From Trichopus zeylanicus subsp. travancoricus (taxonomy: Eukaryota > Streptophyta > Magnoliopsida > Dioscoreales > Dioscoreaceae): DNA of 64,000 nucleotides. The stretch covers positions 1 through 64,000 of the forward strand of contig RXID01015574.1 in NCBI GenBank assembly GCA_005019695.1. Direction: 5' to 3'. Position numbers and translations under genes: made by a program. The notes beneath the pieces were generated by a model that was not told the origin of the DNA, did not search any database, and saw only the letters and a program-made list of their open reading frames with translations. Shown here piece after piece: positions 1-11,367 of this stretch. The first letter of the stretch is position 1. Every line of letters starts with the position of its first letter.

Positions 1-782
1 CGAGCCCGGCGAGCTCCTGCTCCCGCGCGCTCGTCAGCACGCGTTCCCGCCCGCACTCCGGTAAAGATGAACAGTAAATCCTAACCGAAACGAAAAATTG
101 GGTTTCGGTTCGGGATCGGCCGAAACCGAAACGTTTCGGTTTCGGTCGAAACTGCGAACCATGCTACAAACCAATTCTAATAACAATTTTCTTTTTTTAA
201 AATTTTTATGAATTTCAAGTTTTTGAACACATAGACACAACATACTAGGAATTGGTGTAGACAAAAGATAACATGAACTAGAGAAACTAAAGAAACCTTG
301 ACACTGAATGAAGATTTTCAAATACAACTGTTGCCGATACAGGATGCACTGCTACAAATATACTATCATCTACACTTAACAAGCCCAAAGAGTTATGGCC
401 TCTGAGAAATAAATGGGCAACCTTTGTAAGGGTCTAGGAATCTAAACCAGTTAAAAAATACCTTAAAGTTAGCAGTATTTTGATGAAAGAAAAGGATAAT
501 TAATTTAATATATATCGATGCATTGGTTTAAGACAATGATTATATGCCAAGGAACTCAAAGGTAAAAATCAGCAACAAAAAATATTCAATGCAAACAAAA
601 TAACTCTCTGGGTCTCTGACTGAAGCAATAGTTTATGGATTTGAAGAAATGCAGCAAAAAAACCAGCTGATGCTAGTAAATTAATACTAGTTGCCATGTG
701 AAAAATAAAACAAAAACCAGAAAATATTAAACTGAATTATTGAGAACTGGATGCCAATGGTAAATTTCTATTTCATACTCAC
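1..782. other. Sequence downstream of the GTPase relic, no gene seen
   Basis: The first 60 bases are GC-rich. Bases 85-160 hold dense CCGAAAC/GTTTCGG motifs, including a perfect palindrome. The rest is AT-rich. The C-terminal part of the EngB domain, with the G4 and G5 motifs, should follow exon 6 in this direction on the minus strand, but I could not find it here. Either the gene is truncated or the next intron extends past the window edge. Confidence 0.5.
120..145. repeat. Perfect 26-bp palindrome
   Basis: The 13-mer CCGAAACCGAAAC is followed directly by its exact reverse complement with no spacer. It sits among further imperfect CCGAAAC/GTTTCGG copies at 85-160. Related GGTTTCGG and CCAAACCG words recur near 4238-4365. 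Its role is unknown; it could be the terminus of a short transposable element or a protein-binding site. Confidence 0.8.
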
Positions 783-2623
783 AAGCTCCTCCCATGCATC
801 TTTGACTTCTTCCTTAGCATAAACAAAACCATATCCCAGCAAATCAACCAAGCAAAGCTTTGAGCCAAGCCTAAAGAAGTTGATCGTTTACAAAATGAGA
901 ACATATTAGAATTTATGTTTAGGACAATATGTGGCTCACTGCAAATATAAGGGACAATATTGTCATCTACCTGATGTACCCTGGTTTATCAGATACACAG
1001 ACCACTCCCCATTGTCTTGTAAGTTCATTTAGCAACGATGATTTTCCAACATTGGACCTGCCTAAAAGAGTCTTCCAAAATTATTAACATTCAAATAAAG
1101 CCACCTAGTAGCTTCAAAGAATTTAATCCTATCTTGTGGCATTGAAGAGAATTTTGAACAGCAAATATGCATACACAGAAAAAAAAGGTGCTAACTGGTG
1201 CTTCAATAGCCTAGTGCCATTTCAATGTGGAGAATCAACTCTCACTTCCTTGAAGCAAACCATTTGCAAGCCATTTTATAACACATGAAAGGAAGCCGGC
1301 AATAATTTTAAAAAAAAAAACAATGATAAAATTAAGCCAATACAGAATTTCAAAGCATATATGTTAAGTGCAACCTGAGACAAAAGAAGGATAATTGCAT
1401 ATGGATAAAACGAGATAATGCCAGAAGTATCTTCCTCAAGATGGTTACAAAATGATCCAACTTAAATAATAGAGAGAGGTATTTGAATGTACAAGTCTTA
1501 GCACAAAATGCAATGCAAGCCATAACATTTCATACAAGAGGAGAAAAAGTAAAAGATCTAAATCCAGTTGTTAGAGACTTTAACTGCCAAAGAAATGTCT
1601 CCTGTATCCCACCTGCAAATGCTATTTCTGGAATCACAGCAGGTGGAAAAGAAGAGGAAACTTTCGCTGCAACAAAAAATTCCAGCTTATTTCTAAACAC
1701 CTGCCATTGTTCACAAACAAACACCTAGCATTAATAAACATATTTCTAGAAATCTGAGGGTAAATAGCACAAAATAAAATTATCAATTGTTAAAGAACTC
1801 ATGGATCAAAAATCATATCCAAAAGTTTACCATAACAATCTATTGAACATACTTCAAGAACACAAATAAATTTGTAGGTTCTGCGATAGTATTTCCCAAC
1901 ACAACCATCCTAGAGAACTGTTGTATCAAATCAAAAGCTAGTCAACCAGGTGTCCCGTGTTGCCTCAGTGGGACAGTGATCCATGAAGCATGCATTCACC
2001 TCACAGGCACTTTAAGTAAAAGCTTGAAAATTTAAACAAAGCAATCAACAACAGAGCATTTACCAAGGAAAAAAAAAATCAACAACAGTAACTTCATCCA
2101 AGAAGCCCAATCTTAATAGTCAGCACAAAATGCATGGATAAGAGAGACTATTGAAGTTCTGTGAACCTTACATTGTCTTCTACCTGCTGCCTTTCTGTAC
2201 TGGTGGGAATATTATCTAATGAAGCAGAAAGCTTGATATCATGACCAGCATTTTGCAACTCATTCAAACGCCTGCGGCCCAACAACTGTCAACAACATCA
2301 AGAGATTATTAGCCATTTTAGTTGCCTGTTAAAAAAGGAGTATCAAAAATCTAACAATGGCCAACATACACTATCTTCAACAAATGACAGGACCGAAGGG
2401 CTTGGTTGAATAGCTTGGAACTGTGCATTCTTTGAAAGTTCAACCTCCTTCACTTCAGCTTTCTCTGCATGAAACATGCTAACAAAACTATCACATAAAG
2501 CTTAAATTGGATAAAATTAGCAAGCATTAAGTGCACTTGAAGAAGTCCTCATGCATGTAACATCTGCAGACCTATGAGGCAATGTGCCAAAAGTGGCTGT
2601 TGTGCGTGCCTGTAAAAGAACTA

Positions 2624-2869
2624 GGCCCCGTTTGTTTTGGGATCAGGATTAAGATTAGCTCATTTCAAAATTATTTTTTTTTCTTGTAAAATTAATATTT
2701 ATTATTTTATATTGTTATTAAATTAAATTATTATAAAAAATTAAATAGTTTTTTGAGCTTTAAATTATTGAAGTTTTAATTTTGATAAAAAAATATTAGT
2801 TTACAAAAGTGGTTCACTAGTCTTGACATTGACCTTGACCTTGACTTTGACCTCCAACCAAACGGCCCC
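2624..2869. mobile_element. Tourist-like MITE inside intron 1 of the GTPase relic
   Basis: A 246-bp AT-rich element with imperfect terminal inverted repeats (left GGCCCCGTTTGTTTTGG, right end CCAACCAAACGGCCCC). It is flanked by a 3-bp direct repeat CTA at 2621-2623 and 2870-2872. The 3-bp duplication and the termini fit a non-autonomous PIF/Harbinger (Tourist-like) element. It has no coding capacity. The right part carries a short TTGACC-type microrepeat at 2821-2852. Confidence 0.8.
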
Positions 2870-3128
2870 CTAAGATCTAGTTGTACCACCTTCATAAATT
2901 CATTATATAGAAAACAAATGTCATAAACAAAAATATGAGCGAATCATTCTAGCATCTTTTTTATTGTAAAAAAACACTTCCATGTGGTTGTTTCAGCATA
3001 AGGATTGTTTTCTTTTAACTGCCCAAAATAATCAACAACAACCAGCAAATTTTCCTTCACAAACAGGATGACAAAATCAACTTCTTTGCTTCTAACATGA
3101 TAGTTCGCTGAATACAGGATGTACAAAC

Positions 3129-3934
3129 CTTTGCTAGAAATACTGTCATCCAATCTTTTGTTTGAGATGTCATACGGATCAATCTTGATCTTTCGTTTCC
3201 TTTTCTTCGGCGGAGCATCTGCCTCATCATCAGAGTCCTTGTGGCCTCTAAATTTCTTCCCAGTTTTATCTAGTGTTCTTGTTTGATACCAACCATGCCT
3301 TTTTTCCAAATTTGAATCTTCCCTCACATCACTCTGCATCTTTGTCCAAAGATTTATCTGCAGCACTCTCCTTAACTCTATCTTGTTTTTTCCTTTTCAA
3401 ACTCAGCTTCTCATGAGCACCAAGTGAATCTTTACTTATGTTTGACTCCTTCATTTTTCGGCTTCCCAGTTTACCCGCATTCTTCTCTGTCGCTTTCCAT
3501 TCCCCATATATTGGTTTATGTTGTGCAAGCCTCAAATCACTAGATTGGCCTTTCCAGCTAGTAGCCTCCAGTCCCCGCACATGAAACCTTTCCGTTTTTA
3601 CACCCAAATTAGGCTTCAAGCTATGGCCTTTCCCTCCTTTGGCTCATGTTGGACACTTCCTCTCTTCTTCTTACCAGTACTACCACGACTTCCCCAACCA
3701 TTACTTTCAACACCATCTTCACTTGATTTCTGCGCCGACACTCGCAATTTGGTTGCCTTCAAGCTGCGGCCTTTCCCTCTAATCGGTTCATGTTCAGCAC
3801 TTCCTCTCCTTTTACCGGCACTAACAGGACTCTCCCGACCAACACTTTCAACACCATCTTCACTCGACTTCCGCCTTCTACCCGAAACTCGCGAGTCGGT
3901 TACTGAGGCATTTCTTCAAATACCCCATGGGCAT
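3129..3934 (-). other. Exon 1 of the GTPase relic: basic N-terminal extension with internal repeats
   Basis: The reading frame encodes two close repeats and the start of a third, built around KSSEDGVES, followed by GKRRGS or GKKKRGS and then HEP, GKG and SLK. Downstream comes an acidic-basic stretch with DSDDEADAPPKKRKRKIKI, which looks like a nuclear-localisation type cluster. The frame breaks near 3620, where one G seems missing in the third repeat, and again between 3329 and 3366. The exact start is unclear: the ATG codons at 3934 and 3928 lie in a different frame from the repeats. The likely exon end is at 3129 (CAAAG followed by GTTTGT). Confidence 0.65.
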
Positions 3935-4370
3935 CTGCGCCTTTCCTTTTACAACGAGCCAAGGCCAATCAACTCTTCACACGGGACACATTACCACATA
4001 TACCGTGCTCTGCTAGAGAATCAAGGTTGATGCCTTCAGTCAGAAACCGCTTGTGAAGGGTGAGACACAAGAACAAGAGAACTCTCTCGAGCAAGAAGAA
4101 GATGAAGCAGAAGAATAGAAAGATGGAGAAATACCTGAGAAGCGTCAAATTTTGAGTTTTGCGGGGCTTTTCGCGAGCTAGAGGTGTCGCCTTCCACTAT
4201 AGTCGCTGCTTGAGCGAGTTATTGGTCTACCTCTTACGGCCAAACCGAGGCTTCAAAACTAGGTTTAAATCTGGGCGGAAACCAAAATCCAATCGTTCCG
4301 CCCAAAACAATTCAGTTTCCGCCGAGGGCGTGACTGAACCGTCTTATTTCGGTTTCGGATTTGGATGAAA
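3935..4370. other. Upstream region of the GTPase relic
   Basis: On the minus strand 4040-4140 is pyrimidine-rich (CTTCTGCTTCATCTTCTTC and similar), as in plant 5' leaders. Bases 4238-4365 hold GGTTTCGG and CCAAACCG words like those around 120-145. No TATA box was recognised with confidence. Confidence 0.35.
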
Positions 4371-5759
4371 TCGGCCACCAACTCATCCTTTCTTCTTCAT
4401 CATTATAATCTCTCCCTTTTGCTTTTATTTCTCTACTTGGTCGGCTTAGTCAGTTTCTTCATGGCCATCTTCGATTTTGGTGTCCTAAACTCTCAATTCC
4501 CTATCTCACATCCTCCTCCATCCCTTTCTTCTCCTTCTTATTATCTTTTATTTTCATATTTTAAATTTTTTTATATAGGATTAATGTCATATAATTCTTT
4601 CCAAATTATAAAAATTATATATTAACTCCTTATTTTTTTTTTATAATTATATTTATTTATTAATTAATTTTTTATAGCTTTTTTGTCTATTTAGTCAGTT
4701 AATTTATAATTAATTCTTAACTAAATATGTAAATTTATCAAATTAACTTTTATTTCACCCATTTTTATATTTAACACGATCTATCCATGGGTCTCTTCTC
4801 TCACTTTGGACGCTCGGACCCACTATCCCTTCCATCGGAGGGCTCCTCCAAGTTGCATCCTCACCAAAAATGCTTGTGTAGTAGGGAAAAACAGGTGGTG
4901 AACATTAGAGGGTCAAAATAACAGAGAACTCAAGAAATATGAAAGGCTCCGACTCATAAATTTGCTCATCCAAATGCGGGTCTGACCATGGATGGGAGTG
5001 TTGGATCAGGATTGACAACACCATATACACCATGTCGAGACCTAATTTCTTCGTTTTCCATGGTTAACACATATGCAGGACCAAAGTGATCCTTCCTTCA
5101 CCAATGCTAGCATGCCAGTCTTCTAATATGGACTTGAGTAGAGTGGTCCGACCAACTTATCCATTGCCTACATCGGCTGGATATTCATCGTATGTGACTA
5201 CCCATAGAAACTAATAATTCTCTTGTCCTAATTTTGTTCTCTTTCCTTTTCTTTTTTTTTTTTAAACTAAGAATTTGTTTCTTTTCAAGCAGACAAGGAT
5301 TTTGGAGACCCTCCCAATAATATTTCATACTCTGATGGTGTGGGACATTTGAATTTTGCCAAGTTTTATATTCATATATACTAATTTTTCTTCTACTACA
5401 AATGTGGTTTATGGGTCATGCTTCACCCGAGGGATGGTTGCATTCATGGGTATTCATCTGTTGTTTCCATCATCAGGTAGTGATCTGCTATCTTCCTTTC
5501 CTATCTTTGAGGCCTTTTGCTGATATAATGCTTACTTTGCTCAAATGTCAATGGAGGAGCATGAGAGAGTGGCTACTGACTTATCATGACCATCAAGAAG
5601 TGTCACTAGACTTTATGTATCTTATGATTATCATTATCCTCTTTATCTAGAGCTTCTGTTTGCTTTTGTCCATTTTATTTGGAAATATTGTTATTACTTT
5701 ATGGAATTCCTTAACATCAAATTTCATTCGCAATTTTATGTTCCTTGCATCTCAATCCC
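4371..5759. other. Intergenic, no recognised feature
   Basis: AT-rich sequence with short unsupported ORFs and homopolymer runs. I saw no domain, splice pattern or repeat family here. It probably contains old transposon remnants too diverged to name. Confidence 0.4.
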
Positions 5760-5935
5760 AAAAGACAAGATTTCATAGACTTGACTTGTCATGCGATGAT
5801 GGACTCATATTGCCACATGACAGTGAAATTGATTTGTCATGAGAAGTGGACTTGAGTTATAATGTAGGGTGGACTTAAGTTACCAAAAGGAGTAGACTTA
5901 CTTGCTACAAGGAGTGGACTTCAGTTGCCATTTAT
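5760..5935 (-). repeat. Relic of the ~25-bp pol-to-PPT minisatellite
   Basis: Several degenerate copies of GTGGACTT(A/G)AGTT followed by a TGCCAYRTGA-like half unit. The same unit occupies the spacer between pol and the 3' LTR in elements A, B and C. Its orientation matches the minus-strand elements. No flanking pol sequence was seen, so this is an orphan fragment of the same family. Confidence 0.55.
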
Positions 5936-6161
5936 TTGGATGTACTCTTTGTCAATGCACCATCTTACAAGCCATCACAAATATCTCTAGGTGAATGTAC
6001 TGTCTGCTATGCAACATAATGAAGTGGTGAAGCCACCGACTACTAAAGGCTGTAAGATAGGTTTTAGGGCCAAATTCTAGAAGGATGTCTCCTATATCAT
6101 GTATAGTCCAGTCAAATCTAGTTGGCACACTCATCATATTCTCAATAAAAAAGCTTGATCC
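5936..6161. other. Unassigned stretch before the Copia-like LTR
   Basis: No coding signal. The last 20 bases (a run of A then AAGCTTGATCC) sit where a polypurine tract would precede an LTR, so part of this may be the internal 3' end of the Copia-like element. Confidence 0.3.
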
Positions 6162-7640
6162 TATTGCCCTTTGAATTTTGATGATGATCAAACTAAGTTT
6201 AACAAGTTTCTTAAGTTGTAATAAGCTTCAAGATTATCAATGATCATCCCAAGCTCAAGATGAATAGAGTCTCAAGATAAAGCTCATTAGATGATGAAGA
6301 TAATGACTCAAAGATAATAAGAATGATAATTTGAAGATAAAGCTTAAAGATCAAGTTCAAAGTTTAAAGATGCTCAATGTGAGAGATCAACTCAAGGCTC
6401 ATAGTTTTAGAACTTTCATTTATTTTTATTAAGTTGAGGATTTAATAAGTAGTTTATTTATGCTTTTGGTTAATACTCAAACTCATCTTGAAATGCCTTC
6501 ATCATCCTATTATTTCTATCCAATATAAGTTATGAGTTGATATCAAATAGGAACTAAAGTTACAATGAACCAGCTAAGCTTTTTCTGTAAACTTTAGATG
6601 TTTGAACTTCAAAGTCTGGATGTCCAAATATAGAAAAAAATCTCTAGTCATTACTGATATCTTCGAATACTTAGACCTCAGGTTCAGATGCCCGACATTT
6701 AGAAGTTATAACTTCTAATTTTTCTATATTCAAAGCTCCTATTAGTTCAGATGCCCAAACTTGCCTAAGTTTGGGCACCCCCAAACTTGATGACCGAGTG
6801 TCCAAACCCATGATATCAATTATAATGGCTAGCAATTTTCAACTATTGGGGCTGTTTAGATGACCAAACCTTGAGGTCTGGATGATCGAACTCAACAGAG
6901 ACAACCAGGGATGATTCCCAAATAACTAGTTTCTTCTTCCAACAATTATATAAAGGTTTGGGGCATCTTTTCTCAGTGAAAAAAAAAATTCACATTCTTA
7001 GAGCAAGAATCCCCCTCCCAAGCCTTCTAGGCCTAATAAGAGCTCAAATAGGCATTAACCTTCAAATCCTCAAATGCCTTCGTACTCAAAAGTTAAGATA
7101 CTCTTGTTGTGAGCTTTTATCTTTCTTTTTTTCCTTATTTATCATTGTAACTCTCTTCGAGTGTTAGGAGAGAAGTGTTCTTCTAACTTTTAAGAGAGCA
7201 GTTAGAGTATACACTCCTTGGGTTATAAGGAGTGACCAATTGGCTCTAATAGGGAGTGACACTTGCAGCTTGTGAGTTTGTAAGGGTATGGATTCATCCT
7301 AATGAAGTGACAACTCTAGTGATGAGTTTAAGTCCTCAAGATTTAGGCAAGGACCATGGAGTAGGCACAGTTGATCACCGAATCACATATCTCAGTTCGC
7401 ACTCTTTCTACTTTCATTGTACCTTTGCACTTAGTTTGATATCGATTAAAAATTATCTTATATTTGATATAAATTGATCATTCTCTTATTATTTAATTAT
7501 TTTACTAATTTTGATTGAGATTTGATCATCTACTATGCTTGAAGTGCTATTGAGTTCATTGTACACTTAATGAAAATTTGTTTGATTATTTGAAAACCTA
7601 TTTCACCCTCTCAAAGGTTGCCAATCTAGGTCTTTAAATC
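6162..7640 (+). mobile_element. Copia-like (SIRE-type) LTR
   Basis: It begins TATTGCCC and continues with TTTTGATGATGATCAAAC, close to the starts of two other copies near 58271 and at 60068 (reverse). It ends near a CCTATTTCACCCTCTCAAAGG-type segment, the style seen at the 3' end of many plant Copia LTRs. Inside are repeated GGTTCAGATGCCCGAAC-like phrases and a TATA box. No gag or pol adjoins it, so it looks like a solo or truncated LTR. Assignment to Copia/SIRE rests on the LTR style, not on protein domains. Confidence 0.55.
6947..6956 (+). promoter_or_regulatory. TATA box of the Copia-like LTR
   Basis: TATATAAAGG in GC-poorer surroundings inside the LTR, about 785 bp from its start. It is a position-based call; no transcript evidence is available. 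Confidence 0.4.
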
Positions 7641-7857
7641 CAATGGTTAATATACACCCACTTCTAATTATTCAGAAAGTATATCACCATCCAATCGAAA
7701 ATTCTAAGGAGATCACATAGGATATAACTAAAATCAAGGCTTATATGATAGTTAGTAGGGATATATTCATTATAGAAACTCTCTTGGATAGGAATCCCAG
7801 CTAGCTACCTTATATCCCATAAAGAGATACTGACCTTACCATACAGAGTGTGGAAGG
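7641..7857. other. Short spacer between the Copia-like LTR and element A
   Basis: AT-rich with no recognised feature. The last bases, AAGGT at 7854-7858, may be a degenerate partner of TAGGT at 24860-24864 as a target-site duplication of element A. Confidence 0.3.
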
Positions 7858-10800
7858 TGTTTTCGGCTATGAGATCGAAGTTAACCACCCGGGATAGCAG
7901 AGACCCGAAAGCTCGAATCATAAATCAAAATTTATTTTAATACAAAGTGAAGTATCATGTGTTATGAAAACATGATTTTCAATAGACGCAATCCCTATTA
8001 TTAATTATCCCGACAATTGTCAGGAACCTCCTAAAGTAAAAAAACCTAGCTAATAAAATAGTGACACAAAAATCAAAACTTTTCTCCTCTATTTTGGCCA
8101 AATTTTTCTCTTTATTTTTTTTTGCTGCACAAGTTTTTTATATGTATATATATATTTTATCTCTTTTATTTACCCATCTTCTTCTTCAACCCTATGGCCT
8201 CTTCCCTTCTTCTTCAAATACAACTGGGCCCTAATGGCCCGGCCTACCTACCTCTTGACTGGATTCGGCTAGATCTAGCCTCAATCAAGGGCAAGCAATG
8301 CGTGGATGGTGAAGAGGGGGGAGAAGGTCATGGGTGAATGGCAGAGGTAGGAGAAGGTCACGGGTGAATGGCAAAGGTAGGAGACGAGGAGGAAGCGGTG
8401 GAGAGGGCGTGAAGGTGGGCATGGAGCTTCATATTTGAAGCATGTTGCTACTGGTACAATACAATGGAGAGGCAGAGGAGGAGGACAGAATCATGGAGGA
8501 GATAGTGGTGATCTCGTCGGCATGGCATAGGTGTGGGGAGGCAAAGCCAGCTAGTGGGAGTGGGAGGAGGCCGAGCAAGAACCATAGAGGCGGTGGTCCT
8601 CGGCGGTAAAGGAGGTGGTGTGGATCTGAGAGAGCTACAGTTCTATATGGGTAGTGTGAAGCTTGGCTAATCAAGATGCAACGAGACCTTGGTTGAAGGT
8701 GTGATGCAGCTTGGGCATAGCTCATGGGGAGAAGGAGGTAGTCGTAGGGTGAACAAGGCTTGGTGGGGAAGTGAGCAAAGTGGGTGGTTTGCTAGTAGCT
8801 TGGGTAGGGTAGCTTGGTGTGAGTCCAAAAGATGGCTAAGTACGAGCCCAAATGCTGGTTGAATGCAAGCCAGAAGGCTAGCTAAGTGTGAGCCTAAAGG
8901 CTAGCTTACATATGAGCCCAAAGACTAGCTTAGATGTGAGCTCAAAGGCTGGCTAAGTGCAAGCCCGAAGGTTGTCTTAGATGTGAGCCTAAATGATGGC
9001 TAAGTGCAAGCATGAAGGCTAGTTGAGTGCAAACCTGAAGACTAGCTTGGATAAGAGTCTGAAGGCTGACTAAGTGCGAACCCGAAGTCTAGCTAGGTAT
9101 GAGCTTGAAGGCTAGCTGACTGTGAGCCTGAAGGCTAGCTTAGATGTGAGCTTGAAGGATAGTTGAGTGCGAGTCTGAATGCTGGCTTAAATGTGAGCCC
9201 AAAGGCAAGCTAAGTGTGAGCCCAAAGGTTGGCATAAATTTGAGCCTAAAGGCTGACTGAGTGTGAGCTCAAAGGCTAGCTGAGTGTGAGCCTGAAGACT
9301 GGCATGGATGCGAGTTCAAAGGCTGGCTAAGTGTGAGCCCAAAGATTGATTGAGTGTGAGCTCTAAAACTAGTTGAGTGTGAGCCCAAAGACTGGCTAAG
9401 TGTAAGCATGAAAGCTGACTTGTATGCAAGCCCGAAGGCTAGCTAAGTGCGAGCTCAAAAGCTGACTTGGATGTGAGCCCGAAAGCTAGCTAAGTGCGAG
9501 TTTGAAGGCTAGCTGAATGTGAGCTCAAAAGCTAGCTGAGTGGGAGCTCAAAGGCTGGCTAAGTGTGAGCTTGAAAGCTAGCTAGATGTGAGCTCGAAGG
9601 CTGGCTGAGTGTGAGCTCAAAAACTAGCTGAATGTGAGCTCAACAACTAGCTAAGTGTGACCGCCAAGGCTGGCTAAGTGTGAGCTTGAAGTTGGCTTAG
9701 ATGCGACCCCCAAGGCTGGCTAAGTGCTAGCCCTAAGGCTAGTTGAATGCAAGCTTGAAAGTTGGATGAGTGCAAGCCCGAAGGTTGGCTTGGGTGTGAG
9801 TCTAAAGGTTGACTTGGATGTGAGGCCGAAGGCTAGTTGAGTGTAAGCCCAAAGGCTAGTTGAGTGCAAGCCTGAAGGCTAGCTAAGTGCGAGCTCGAAG
9901 GCAGATTGAGTGTGAGCTCAGAAGCTAGCTAGGTGCAAGCTCAAAAGTGGCTTGGATGTGAGCCCGAGGACTAGCTTGGACATGAGCTCAAAGGCTGACT
10001 AAGTGTGAGTATGAAGGTTGGCTTGAATATGAGCCCAAAGATTGGCTTAGATGCATGCCCAAAGGCTAGCTTGGTGGGATAAGGATCCACCATCTTTGAG
10101 GGGTCACAGTGACCACAATGAGGATATGAGTTTATCATCTTCATTGCTATCTTTAAGGGGCTACGGGTGGCCGCAACATGATTATGAATTTGCCATGTTC
10201 ATCACCGAGGGCTACGGGTGGTTGCGGTGTTGTTGATCTTTATTCAAAATTTCAAACTTATGATGATTCATTATTTTGGATGTGGATAAAGTTTGTTTGA
10301 ATGTGGATTCTATCTCAATTTGGATGAGAATAAGATCCTCAATTTAGATATTTGAATCATAGATGAGAATTTTGTTTAAATTTCATATTATGGATGAAAT
10401 TATATTTTTTTGTAAAATCATGAAATTCAAGGGACTATTTGTAATTTTTTTGAAAAATTATATTAAATTATAATTTTATGAATTTTAGGAGACTTTTCTG
10501 TACAAAAAACTTATTTGTAAAGTTTTAAAACTTCTAGGGTCTTTTTTGAATAAAATTTGGACTTATTCATAAATAAAAATTTTTGAGGGACTTATTTGTA
10601 GAATATTAAAATTCTAAAGGCTTATTTGTAAAAAAGAAATATTGGAGGGGTTTATTTAGGGGCTTACTTGCAAAACCTAAATTTTGCGAGACTAATTTAT
10701 AATTTTATGATTTTATTAGATATTTTTATAAATTTTTTATCCTAGGGACCTATTTGTAAGAAAAAGCTGACTTAGGACCCATTTATGAAGGTCTTTTCAG

Positions 10801-11081
10801 TCCAAAGGCCTATTTATAAAATTTTTGTATTTTGTCATTTTGGTCAAATTTTAGATTAATTTTAGGCTCAATTATGGTCAAAAATTATAGTCCAATTAGC
10901 CCATTTGGATTAGGTCTACCTAGAGTCTGAATTTTCCAATGATTTAAACTGAATTTTTTGGTCAAACTCGGACATGATTTAAGTCTAACAGAGACCCACA
11001 TTTGAGACATAATTTAGTGGCATACGAGTATTAATTTTAAGCATATTTTAATTAAATTTGATTGTGGCAAAAATTACCTCA
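7858..11081 (-). mobile_element. Tat element A, 3' LTR (rearranged, 3.2 kb)
   Basis: On the minus strand it starts TTGAGGTAATTTTTGCCAC at 11081, directly after a polypurine tract, and ends in ...GCCGAAAACA at 7858. The order is start, AT-rich degenerate repeats (10380-10830), a short G-rich block (10075-10240), a 23-bp minisatellite (8810-10075), a GC-rich leader-like block (8200-8790), a pyrimidine tract (8070-8200), then the U5 end (7858-8065). Compared with the 5' LTR of A, it lacks the 50-bp repeat, the GTTCAA-rich block and the TATA-box region, and the GC block lies on the other side of the 23-bp array. It therefore looks like the product of inter-element recombination or deletion. Confidence 0.8.
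8810..10075. repeat. 23-24 bp minisatellite in the LTR of A
   Basis: More than 50 degenerate units of the form GAGCCCAAAGGCTGGCTAAGTG plus one or two bases. The same family recurs at 21330-22650, 37640-38310 and 39185-39440. Units vary mostly by transitions. The translation is low-complexity and not a gene. Confidence 0.9.
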
Positions 11082-11097
11082 AGCAAATTATCCCCGT
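11082..11097 (-). other. Polypurine tract of element A
   Basis: ACGACGGGGATAATTTGC on the minus strand lies immediately before the LTR start. Its equivalents in B (AAAAGGGGCAATTTG) and before the LTR at 42276 (GAAGGGGGCACTTTG) occupy the same place. Confidence 0.6.
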
Positions 11098-11159
11098 CGT
11101 AGCCTCTTCTTAAGTTCTGGCAAGAGGAGAGGTTGCAAACAAACCTCAAGTACTTGTCC

Positions 11160-11345
11160 CTGTATCAACATTTCAGGAGTTGACTATATGGATTTGAATT
11201 GTCACACAAGAGTGAACTTGATTTGCCTTGCAATATGGACTTAGGCTACCACATGGAAGTGGACTTAAATTTACCACGTGAGAGTGGCCTTAATTTGCCA
11301 TAAAATTAGACTCAGTATACCATATGAAAGTAGACACTTTAGTTG
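11160..11345 (-). repeat. ~25-bp minisatellite in the pol-to-PPT spacer of A
   Basis: About six to seven degenerate copies of AGAGTGGACTTGATTTGCCAC-like units between the pol stop and the polypurine tract. B has roughly 18 and C more than 30 copies of the same unit in the same place. Confidence 0.75.
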
Positions 11346-11367
11346 TTATAGTTGTTGCCCCCAAGGC

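Larger units (their letters stand above)
783..3934 (-). pseudogene. EngB-type (TRAFAC class) GTPase relic, plant N-extended form
   Basis: This is a spliced gene relic resembling plant EngB/YihA GTPases with a long N-terminal extension (Arabidopsis At5g58370 type); the family acts in ribosome assembly, in plants often in organelles. Supported exons on the minus strand are about 3129-3934, 2370-2464, 2172-2285, 1613-1700, 971-1061 and 783-887. Exons 2-4 read SPSVLSFVEDS, LLGRRRLNELQNAGHD and NKLEFFVAAKVSSSFPP...PEIAFAG with good GT/AG sites. Exon 5 carries the P-loop G1 motif GRSNVGKSSLLNELTRQWG. Exon 6 encodes TINFFRLGSKLCLVDL, then LGYG. Damage: the G3 motif reads DLLG instead of DxPG; the acceptor before exon 6 is AA, not AG (positions 888-889); the KPG end of exon 5 appears to be out of frame; and exon 1 has frameshifts near 3340-3366 and 3615-3625. 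The G4/G5 exons are not seen. Sequencing errors could explain single indels but hardly all the changes. Confidence 0.8.

Noticed and set aside
3518..4030. 170-residue plus-strand ORF
   Set aside because: It is antisense to exon 1 of the GTPase relic, whose minus-strand frame has meaningful repeats.
5402..5842. Two adjacent short plus-strand ORFs as a small gene
   Set aside because: There is no domain, splice or codon signal, and the second runs into the minisatellite relic.
8810..10075. CRISPR-like spaced repeats
   Set aside because: The whole unit repeats with gradual divergence and there are no unique spacers or cas genes; it is a minisatellite in plant DNA.
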